DNA of 64,000 nucleotides from an uncultured Eubacteriales bacterium (GTDB lineage Bacteria; Bacillota; Clostridia; Christensenellales; Aristaeellaceae): NCBI GenBank assembly GCA_902799045.1, contig CADBZH010000002.1, positions 124,001 to 188,000 of the forward strand, read 5' to 3'. Shown piece by piece: positions 57,983 to 64,000 of this stretch (position 1 is its first letter; each line of letters starts with the position of its first letter). The notes under the pieces were generated by a model. It saw only the letters and a program-made list of their open reading frames with translations, ran no database searches and was not told where the DNA came from. The position numbers and the translations under genes were made by a program.

Positions 57983-59014
57983 TCATACGGTATCCAGCGT
58001 CGGCGGCGGCAAAAGCTCCGGGTGGACGGCCAGATCGCCCTTCTTTGCGAGAACTTCGAGGTAGTCATCCATCAGCCGGTCCAGCCCCTCCAGGGCGGTG
58101 ACGCCGTTCATGGCGCGCAGGATTTCGTCCGCACCGGTCAGTCCCGACAGCCACCAGTGCGCGAACTTGCGCATTTCACTGACAGCTACCTTTTCCGGAC
58201 GATGCCCGCAGGCCAGCCTCGCCAGGCGCTTGACAAGGCCGACGCGCTCCGGGGCGAGGCGCTCCACAGGCGCGCCTCCGCGGCGCAGACTCTGTATGTC
58301 CTCAAAGATCCAGGGCTGGCGCAGGGCCGCGCGGCCGATGGCCACGCCCGCCGCGCCGGTCGCCCTGAGAAACGCGATCGCGTCTTCGGCGCAGGCGACG
58401 CCGCCGTTGGCATAGACGGGAATGCTCACCGATTCGCAGATTTGGCGGATCGCCGCCACGTCCACCGGGCCTTTGTACATCTGCATGCGCGTGCGCCCGT
58501 GCAGCGTGACGGAGCGAAAGCCCATCAGCGCCGCCGCGCGAACCAGCCGGGGCGCGGTGATGTGATCCTCGTCCCAGCCCAGCCTCAGCTTCAGCTGGAC
58601 AGGCAGGCCTGTGGTGTCGCGCACCGCCTCCATCACCTCAATGGCCAGCTCCGGCGACTTCAAAAGCGCCGAGCCGTTGCCGCTGCCCACCACCTTGCGC
58701 GCCGGACAGCCCATGTTGATGTCGATGGCATCGAAGTGCCCCATGGCCGTCAGCCGCCGGGCCGACTCCGCCATCATCGCCGGATTGCTGCCGATCAGCT
58801 GTGCCGCGAGGTTTTTCTCATTGGGAAAGCGCACGAGCGTCTCCGCGAAGGTTTCGCTCATGCGCTTTTTCGCGCGTCCCAGGGCCAGGGACTGGATCAT
58901 CTCCGTGGTCGCGCCGTCCGCGCCGTAGTCAAAGCAGACGCTGCGGAAGGAGGCGCGGGTCATGCCGTCCATCGGCGCGAGGACAAACGCCGGTTCCCTC
59001 TGTATCTGTGTCAT
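57983..59014 (-). CDS. dus: tRNA-dihydrouridine synthase
   Basis: The 343-aa flavoenzyme has VLAPMDGMTRASFR at the N-terminus, DINMGCPARKVVGSGNGSAL with the catalytic Cys, TLHGRTRMQMYKG and VYANGGVACAEDA, all characteristic of Dus. It reduces uridines of the tRNA D-loop using FMN and NADPH. The ATG lies 1 nt after the upstream stop (TGATATG), with no clear ribosome site, so translation probably depends on coupling. The subtype (DusB-like or other) is not decided. Confidence 0.94.
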   Translation of the reverse strand: MTQIQREPAFVLAPMDGMTRASFRSVCFDYGADGATTEMIQSLALGRAKKRMSETFAETLVRFPNEKNLAAQLIGSNPAMMAESARRLTAMGHFDAIDINMGCPARKVVGSGNGSALLKSPELAIEVMEAVRDTTGLPVQLKLRLGWDEDHITAPRLVRAAALMGFRSVTLHGRTRMQMYKGPVDVAAIRQICESVSIPVYANGGVACAEDAIAFLRATGAAGVAIGRAALRQPWIFEDIQSLRRGGAPVERLAPERVGLVKRLARLACGHRPEKVAVSEMRKFAHWWLSGLTGADEILRAMNGVTALEGLDRLMDDYLEVLAKKGDLAVHPELLPPPTLDTV

Positions 59015-59015
59015 A

Positions 59016-60221
59016 TCAGCCCGTCACGTTCAGTCGCACGTCGCCGGTGCGCTCATAGCCCTGCTTCAAGAGCTGCGTCACGTCCCAGGGCCGGTCCGCC
59101 GCGTCCGGATACAGGTTCAGCAGGTAGATGTACGGCTCCAGCAGCTGGGGGTTGATGCGGGCGCATTCCTTCAGCATCTCCGCCGCCTTGTCGCGATTGC
59201 CGGATTCCACGTAGGCCATCGCGGCGGAGGAGGCGTAGCTGTAGTTGTCGGGGTCACGCTTCAGGGCGCGCTCGTAGTAAAGCCCGGCCTCGTCGTACTG
59301 CTGCGCCTGGTATTTCTGATAGCCCAGCTGGCTGTAGGCCTCGACGCTCCACGCAAGGTTGACCCGCGCGAGGCTCTGCTGGCCGGATTTGGAGAAGGCG
59401 AAGATCACGAACATCAGCAGCAGGATCACGAACAGCGCCAGCCCCACGATGCCGCGCACGTGGCGCATGAAGAAGCTGCCCTCGTCGGCATCCTCGAACA
59501 CGAAGTCCTCCGGCGCGTAGTCCTTGCCGGAGGGCGCGTCGAAGTCATCGAATTCATCGAATTCGCGCTGGCCGGGGCCGTCCATGAAGATGTCGTTCGG
59601 GTCCATGGCCTTGGGCGGCACCAGCGTGCTGGCGCCCTTGCCCTTCCGGGGCTTCTCCCGGACGTCGGAGACGGGCTTCGCGCCCTCGATGTCGGCCTCA
59701 AGCTTCGGCGCGACGCCGTCCAGCCTGGGCAGGTCGTGCGCCTCGCCGCTCAGGTCCGGCGCCTTTTTCTGCGGGGCATCCTGTTCCTTCTTCCGGGCGA
59801 TCTCCGCGCGCCAGTCGGCGTCCGCCTCCGCGGCCTCCTCCTGGACGAGCGGCGTGAACGGCTGCGGGGCGCGCCGATCCCGATCGCTCCAGATGTCGTC
59901 GGCGATGTATTCCTTCCTGGAGCTTTCCCAGTCCAAAAGCTCCGCCTCCGCCTCGCCCATCTCACGTCCGGGCCTGTCGAGGGGCCCGACCGCGGGTTCG
60001 GGTTCGCTCACCGGCTCCGGCGCTTCGGTGGGCGCGGAATCCGATGCCTCCTCCGGCTCGACCGCGTCAACGGCCTCGGCCGGCTCTTCCGGCGCGACTG
60101 GGACTTCCGGCGCGGCCGGGGCTTCCGGCTCGTCCTGCTCCGGGATCACGATTGGCTCGCCGCAGAACGGGCAGAACAGCATCGTGTCTTTCACCTTTTT
60201 TCCGCATTGAGAGCAGTACAT
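59016..60221 (-). CDS. Zinc-ribbon, single-pass membrane, TPR protein of unknown function
   Basis: The 401-aa product starts with a zinc ribbon (CSQCGKKVKDTMLFCPFC, residues 3-20), followed by a long Pro/Glu/Ala-rich and acidic region (about 28-250), a membrane helix (about 254-275), and TPR-type repeats (about 290-385, QYDEAGLYYERALKRDPDNY). The ribbon would be cytoplasmic and the TPRs outside. I recognise no named family. It is coupled to dus and follows the HEAT-repeat gene by 33 bp, which suggests one operon. Confidence 0.75.
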   Translation of the reverse strand: MYCSQCGKKVKDTMLFCPFCGEPIVIPEQDEPEAPAAPEVPVAPEEPAEAVDAVEPEEASDSAPTEAPEPVSEPEPAVGPLDRPGREMGEAEAELLDWESSRKEYIADDIWSDRDRRAPQPFTPLVQEEAAEADADWRAEIARKKEQDAPQKKAPDLSGEAHDLPRLDGVAPKLEADIEGAKPVSDVREKPRKGKGASTLVPPKAMDPNDIFMDGPGQREFDEFDDFDAPSGKDYAPEDFVFEDADEGSFFMRHVRGIVGLALFVILLLMFVIFAFSKSGQQSLARVNLAWSVEAYSQLGYQKYQAQQYDEAGLYYERALKRDPDNYSYASSAAMAYVESGNRDKAAEMLKECARINPQLLEPYIYLLNLYPDAADRPWDVTQLLKQGYERTGDVRLNVTG

Positions 60222-60254
60222 CGAATTCCCTCCTTTGCCGGTTTGATGGGGGCC

Positions 60255-61082
60255 TTACAGGTTGCGCATGGCCTCGTAGTTCGGGTCGCCGTAGAACGTG
60301 CGCTCCTCGCCGGGATCGCCGCCCAGCTCCTCGATGGCGTTGCGCACCTCGATGTAGTCCATGTAGTCGATGTCCGTCAAACTCAGGAACGGCCGAAGCT
60401 CCTCGATGGCGCGGGGGTCGCCCAGCTTGCCCAGGTAGGAGGCGTAGAACGCCCGGGCGTCCGGACGGTTGCGCAGCTTCTCCACGAGGTGCTGATAGAT
60501 GCGCTCGTCGCCGGGGAAGTTCACGCAGATCTCCAGTATGCGCATCTGGGCGAATTCGGAAGCGCTGTCGTAGCGCTGGAGCAGCGCGTCCACCTGGGAG
60601 CCGTCGCCCCCGGCGAGCTCGTCCGCGGCCATCTCATAGAGATTGTCGTCATCGTTGTCAAAGTCGCTCATGCAGACCAGGTCGATCAGAAGCGGCGTGA
60701 TCGCGTCGCCGCCGATGTCTCTGAGGATCGCCAACGCCGTGGAACGGAGGGAATCGGCGTTGTCCGTATTCCGGACCATGCGCATCAGCGGCTCCACGCA
60801 GGGCTCGCCGACGCTCACCACGCGGCTGTAGAGCGGCTCCGGCAGGCCGATGTCCCGCTTGTCATACTCCTCCAGCAGCTTCATCAGCTCCCGGGGTTCG
60901 CTGTAGCGCAGGAAGTATTCCCCCGGCTTTTCCCCGTTCAGCCACTTGGCAGGGGCGTTCAGCCAGTTGAGCATGATCTCATTGTAGCTCTCCTCCACCT
61001 GCTTTTCCGTCATGTTCGGGTGAAGGGCCATCCAGGTGCGCACGTAGTCGTAAAACTTTTCGTCAAAATCAAATATCTTCAT
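60255..61082 (-). CDS. HEAT-like repeat protein of unknown function
   Basis: The 275-aa protein has an N-terminal KFYDYVRTWMALHPNMTEKQ segment and at least four HEAT-like helical pairs (e.g. EPLMRMVRNTDNADSLRSTA, RAFYASYLGKLGDPRAIEEL). There are no membrane segments or catalytic motifs. The start overlaps the TPR gene upstream by 14 bp. It is probably a protein-interaction scaffold working with its TPR neighbours; that is inference. Confidence 0.72.
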   Translation of the reverse strand: MKIFDFDEKFYDYVRTWMALHPNMTEKQVEESYNEIMLNWLNAPAKWLNGEKPGEYFLRYSEPRELMKLLEEYDKRDIGLPEPLYSRVVSVGEPCVEPLMRMVRNTDNADSLRSTALAILRDIGGDAITPLLIDLVCMSDFDNDDDNLYEMAADELAGGDGSQVDALLQRYDSASEFAQMRILEICVNFPGDERIYQHLVEKLRNRPDARAFYASYLGKLGDPRAIEELRPFLSLTDIDYMDYIEVRNAIEELGGDPGEERTFYGDPNYEAMRNL

Positions 61083-62772
61083 GGCTCGTGTTTCCTCCGA
61101 TTCTCTCCAGGCACCCTGCGATGCGGCTGGCGCAGAAGGCCAGCTGGCGGGGGGTGCAGCCGAACGCCCCGGCGAGGCGGCGCAGGTCCGGCTTGGGGCC
61201 GTAGATCAGCAAATAATTGTAGGCCAACGCCGCGGAGGCGCTCTCGATGCGCAGCAGCGGGTCCGTCCGGGTGCCCCGCAGCTGGCGGTAGGCCGTCCAC
61301 ATGACCAGCAGCTGGGTCATGGCGGAGACGTCGTATTCCCGCTGCAGCACCTCGTCCGCATAGCGCACCAGCTGGCGCTCCCCGACGCCCAGACGCGAGA
61401 GCATGGCCTCGGTATCCGGCAGAAAGCCGTCGCTCAGGCCCGCGCTCTCCGGCATCAGGCTGTCCTGTGCCACGCCCTGCAGGCGCAGCGCCAGGGCCGC
61501 ATGGACCTTCAGATCGTCGTTCAGCTCCCCGCCGAACAACAGCGCCCGAAGGAGGCTTCGCGATTCCCTTGAATCGATGGTGGTCAGCGCGGTCATCGCG
61601 GCCCGGCTCAACCTGGCATCCTCGGAGCAGACCGCCCAGCGCACCAGCTGCCGGAAGGCGGGGTCGGCGTGCCACTGGCTTTCCACGTGCTCATAGCCCT
61701 TGCTCAGGTGGTTCACCAGCTCGGCGAGCCGCCGGTCAAACTCCGCCTGGGGCACCTGGTAGGCGTATACCGGCGCTTCCCGGCGCAGATCGCCCCGAAT
61801 GGCGGCCTGCTGGTAGTACTGGGCCACGCTGTCCTCCGGGTCGATGCGCAGGATCCGCGCCCAGAACCGCGCCACGCGCTTTTCCCCGCCGCCGGTGCGC
61901 AGCAGGGCCACCGCGCGAACGTGCAGAAGCAGCCGGTCATAAGGGGCCTCCTGGAGCGCCAGGCGGGCGTATTCGGCTACCTTGTCGTCCATGCCCAGCT
62001 CGCTCATGGCATAGATCATGAGGCGCAGGTCCTGTCCCTGGGGCTTTTCGGCGATTGCCCGCTCGATCAGCGCCCGGGAAGTGGTGATATCCCCCATCAG
62101 GGCGTAGACCTGGGCGCACACGCACAGCGCCCGGGCGGAGGGCGGATAGCCCTCGGCGGCCAGGTCGGCCTGCTTGCGTGCGGCTTCGCTCTCGCCGCGG
62201 ATCAACAGCGCCATGGCGTAAAGCGCCCGCATCTCGTATTGCTCCGACGCCAGTTCCAGCGACTGCTCAAACAGGCGGCAGGCCTTTTCCGGCATGTCCG
62301 CCTTCATGGCGTCGCAGGCACGGGAGGCGATCCGCACGGCGCGGTGCAGCCGTCGGCTGCCGTTGCGGCTGAGCTCGCTGAAGAATTCCAGCTGCGCCGC
62401 CAGCTGCCGCACCTCCTCCAGGTGCGCGCCTTCAGGGTCCCGGCGTCGATAGAGGCGCAGCGACTTCCGCGCCCCGGCCACGTCGTTCATGCCCAGCTGG
62501 TTCAGGGCCAGTCCATAGTAGCACTCCGACGGTCCGTCCCCCTCGGCCAGCATGTCCAGGAGCAGCCTGGACGACTGCTCGTGGCACCCCATTTCACAGT
62601 AGAGCTCGGCCAGATCCAGCCTGTATTCGCGGTTCTGTGGGGATTCCTCCACGGCGCGGCGCATCAGCTCCAGCGCGTCAACGATGTGGTTATCGCGCCG
62701 GTTCATCATCGCCCGATGGTGCACATACGCCGGCGACCGGGCAAAGGAGACCACCTTCAGGTTCTTGTCCAT
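61069..62772 (-). CDS. Large TPR protein of unknown function
   Basis: The 567-aa product is built of TPR-type helical pairs through about residue 330 (EESPQNREYRLDLAELYCE, ASEQYEMRALYAMALLIRGE), then a helical region with a HEAT-like part (about 380-440) and a C-terminal helix-turn-helix-like segment (LRRLAGAFGCTPRQLAFCAS, about 532-551). The last element could bind DNA. GGAGG precedes the ATG at 62772. It is the first of three repeat-protein genes ahead of dus. Confidence 0.72.
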   Translation of the reverse strand: MDKNLKVVSFARSPAYVHHRAMMNRRDNHIVDALELMRRAVEESPQNREYRLDLAELYCEMGCHEQSSRLLLDMLAEGDGPSECYYGLALNQLGMNDVAGARKSLRLYRRRDPEGAHLEEVRQLAAQLEFFSELSRNGSRRLHRAVRIASRACDAMKADMPEKACRLFEQSLELASEQYEMRALYAMALLIRGESEAARKQADLAAEGYPPSARALCVCAQVYALMGDITTSRALIERAIAEKPQGQDLRLMIYAMSELGMDDKVAEYARLALQEAPYDRLLLHVRAVALLRTGGGEKRVARFWARILRIDPEDSVAQYYQQAAIRGDLRREAPVYAYQVPQAEFDRRLAELVNHLSKGYEHVESQWHADPAFRQLVRWAVCSEDARLSRAAMTALTTIDSRESRSLLRALLFGGELNDDLKVHAALALRLQGVAQDSLMPESAGLSDGFLPDTEAMLSRLGVGERQLVRYADEVLQREYDVSAMTQLLVMWTAYRQLRGTRTDPLLRIESASAALAYNYLLIYGPKPDLRRLAGAFGCTPRQLAFCASRIAGCLERIGGNTSHEDI

Positions 62773-62787
62773 TGATCCTCCAAAGAA

Positions 62788-63687
62788 TCAGTTCTCGCTC
62801 TTCGCCGTGGCCGCGGCCAGCAGCGTCTTCAGGTCCTCTTCGGTAAAATTGTAGCGCTTGTTGCAGAAATGGCAGTCCACCTGCGCGCCATGCTGTTCGT
62901 CGATCATGTCGTTCAGTTCCTGCGCGCCCAGCGTGATCAGCGCACGCTCCACGCGCTCGCGGCTGCAATCGCAGCGATAGCGCACGTCGCGCCGCTCCAG
63001 CACCTGCGGCTGAAGGTGCATCAACAGCTGGTCCACAGCCCCCTCCAGATGGTATTCCTTCATCGTGCCGGAGATATCCATGAACATTCCGGCGCTCATC
63101 TCGATGGACTGTATTGCGGCCTCGCTGGCCCCGGGCATCAGCTGCACGATCAGCCCGCCGGCGGCCACCACCTTCTCCTCGCTCACCAGCACGCCCAGCG
63201 AAACCAGCGACGGCGTCTGCTCAGAGGCGGTGAAGTACATGGCGAAGTCCTCGGCGATCTCGCCGGACACCAGGTTCACCTGGCCGACGTAGGGCTCGCG
63301 CAGGTGCATGTCCTTGATGACGGTGAGCCGGCCCTCCTTGCCGACCGCCGCGCCCACGGGCAGCTTCTTGCCGGTGCGGGGCAAATCGACGGCGGGGTTG
63401 TCCACATAGCCCTTCACGTTGCCCTTTTCGTCCGACACGGCCAGCACCGTGCCGATGGGGCCGCCGCCGCGAATGGAGGCAGTGACGCTCTCGCCGGTGC
63501 CCTTGAGCATCGTGCCCATCATGGCCGTGGCGGTCAGCGTGCGGCCCAGGGCCGCCGTGGCGATCTTCGAGAGGGCGTGGATCTCCTTGGCCCGCTGCAC
63601 CATGGCGGTGCTCTCCGTCAGTATGGCCCGGGCCTGGCCGTTCAAAAGCGATATGTGCAATATTCCGTCCTGATTCATCAGATTCAT
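62788..63687 (-). CDS. hslO: Hsp33 redox-regulated chaperone
   Basis: The 299-aa protein has the Hsp33 core (SIRGGGPIGTVLAVSD, VKGYVDNP, YFTASEQTPS) and the C-terminal redox switch, CDC at YRCDCSRERV and CxxC at DCHFCNKRY, which binds zinc when reduced. On oxidation it unfolds and holds aggregation-prone proteins. GGAG 8 nt upstream sets the ATG. Together with the flavodiiron protein it belongs to the cell's oxygen defence. Confidence 0.95.
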   Translation of the reverse strand: MNLMNQDGILHISLLNGQARAILTESTAMVQRAKEIHALSKIATAALGRTLTATAMMGTMLKGTGESVTASIRGGGPIGTVLAVSDEKGNVKGYVDNPAVDLPRTGKKLPVGAAVGKEGRLTVIKDMHLREPYVGQVNLVSGEIAEDFAMYFTASEQTPSLVSLGVLVSEEKVVAAGGLIVQLMPGASEAAIQSIEMSAGMFMDISGTMKEYHLEGAVDQLLMHLQPQVLERRDVRYRCDCSRERVERALITLGAQELNDMIDEQHGAQVDCHFCNKRYNFTEEDLKTLLAAATAKSEN

Positions 63688-63706
63688 CTGTCCAGCTCCT
63701 TAAACT

Positions 63707-64000
63707 CTATTCCCGCAGCGCCACGATGTGCACGCGCTGCTCCTGAGGCGCCGGCGGCTCAAAGGTCCGGTCGCCGAAGATCTGGATCGCGCCAAAGCCC
63801 GCCTCGCAGAGCAGTGCGGCCAGGCGCTCCGGGTCGTGCGCCCTCTGGCGGTGCACCTCCGTGAAGCGGCGGTAGCGCCCGTCGTCTTCGCGAACGAAAA
63901 ACGTCAGATCCATCGTGACGATCCGCGAGGCAGCGTCATAGGCGTTGCTCCACAGGTAGGCGATCTCGTCCCGTTCCTCTCCGAAGAAGCTGTTTCCCAG
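63707..64000 (-). CDS. Class I SAM-dependent methyltransferase, C-terminal fragment
   Basis: The frame is open from the right edge to a TAG at 63707-63709, giving 97 codons. The visible part reads YLWSNAYDAASRIVTMDLTF and continues FFVREDDGRYRRFTEVHRQR, ending with a beta strand IQIFGDR, typical of the end of small-molecule class I methyltransferases. The SAM-binding half is outside the window. The ATG at 63913 is internal, not the start. Confidence 0.7.
   Translation of the reverse strand: MGNSFFGEERDEIAYLWSNAYDAASRIVTMDLTFFVREDDGRYRRFTEVHRQRAHDPERLAALLCEAGFGAIQIFGDRTFEPPAPQEQRVHIVALRE

Overview
The window reads as a chromosomal piece of a GC-rich, anaerobic, endospore-forming member of the Clostridia. 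The evidence is a complete spoIIIA operon (spoIIIAA to spoIIIAH), a Spo0A-type regulator, SpoIIP, a GerA-type germination operon, Asp23/AmaP, the nusB-xseA-xseB-ispA-dxs-tlyA-nadK-argR-recN block, Shine-Dalgarno sites of the GGAGG type, and an oxygen-scavenging flavodiiron fusion protein. I cannot name the genus. No phage, plasmid, rRNA or CRISPR locus is visible. One tRNA (tRNA-Ser, anticodon GGA) is present.

Layout. 1-5.3 kb: the end of an M1-like metallopeptidase with altered zinc ligands, an XpaC-family protein, a small conserved protein, a barnase/barstar pair, deoD, trmO and a DegV protein. 5.5-18.6 kb: tRNA-Ser, then a rightward run of RNA and DNA maintenance genes (two radical-SAM-linked proteins, RNase G, miaB, a YlbF/YmcA protein, mutS, mutL, miaA, an orphan metal-binding lipoprotein, rnhA). 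18.6-24.5 kb: a leftward run with an orphan tyrosine recombinase, a Cys-dense small protein, a DUF6062 protein, a zinc-ribbon membrane protein, a DnaJ protein, a DUF5685 protein and radA. 24.8-32.2 kb: a membrane-anchored phosphoesterase-fold protein with a degraded active site, gerAA-AB-AC, a 57-aa DUF1540 gene, and the flavodiiron/flavin-reductase/rubredoxin fusion. 32.2-38.5 kb: a nested pair of miniature elements, a FAD oxidoreductase, an RpiR regulator, spoIIP, yedK, a Spo0A homologue, udk, then a 0.6-kb repeat-rich gap. 38.5-48.9 kb: the leftward recN-to-nusB block followed by amaP and asp23. 48.9-53.1 kb: spoIIIA, with a 55-aa spoIIIAF. 53.3-57.8 kb: one 1476-aa secreted protein with peptidoglycan-binding and Fn3-like modules. 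57.9-64 kb: dus, three repeat-protein genes of unknown role, hslO, and the end of a methyltransferase.

How the parts fit. Sporulation and germination functions recur across the window (Spo0A, SpoIIIA channel, SpoIIP, GerA). The central blocks are housekeeping genes in orders widespread in Firmicutes. The accessory signal lies mainly in intergenic DNA: a 30-bp-arm palindromic repeat (three copies plus one possible derivative acting as a terminator), a ~90-bp repeat (two copies) carrying promoter-like ends and supplying the rnhA stop codon, a ~158-bp miniature element (two copies, one interrupted by a second element with a 3-bp target duplication), and a ~22-bp motif clustered upstream of the lone recombinase. 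Several proteins (M1-like peptidase, phosphoesterase, ZnuA-like lipoprotein, Spo0A receiver) keep their fold signature but lack canonical metal-binding residues.
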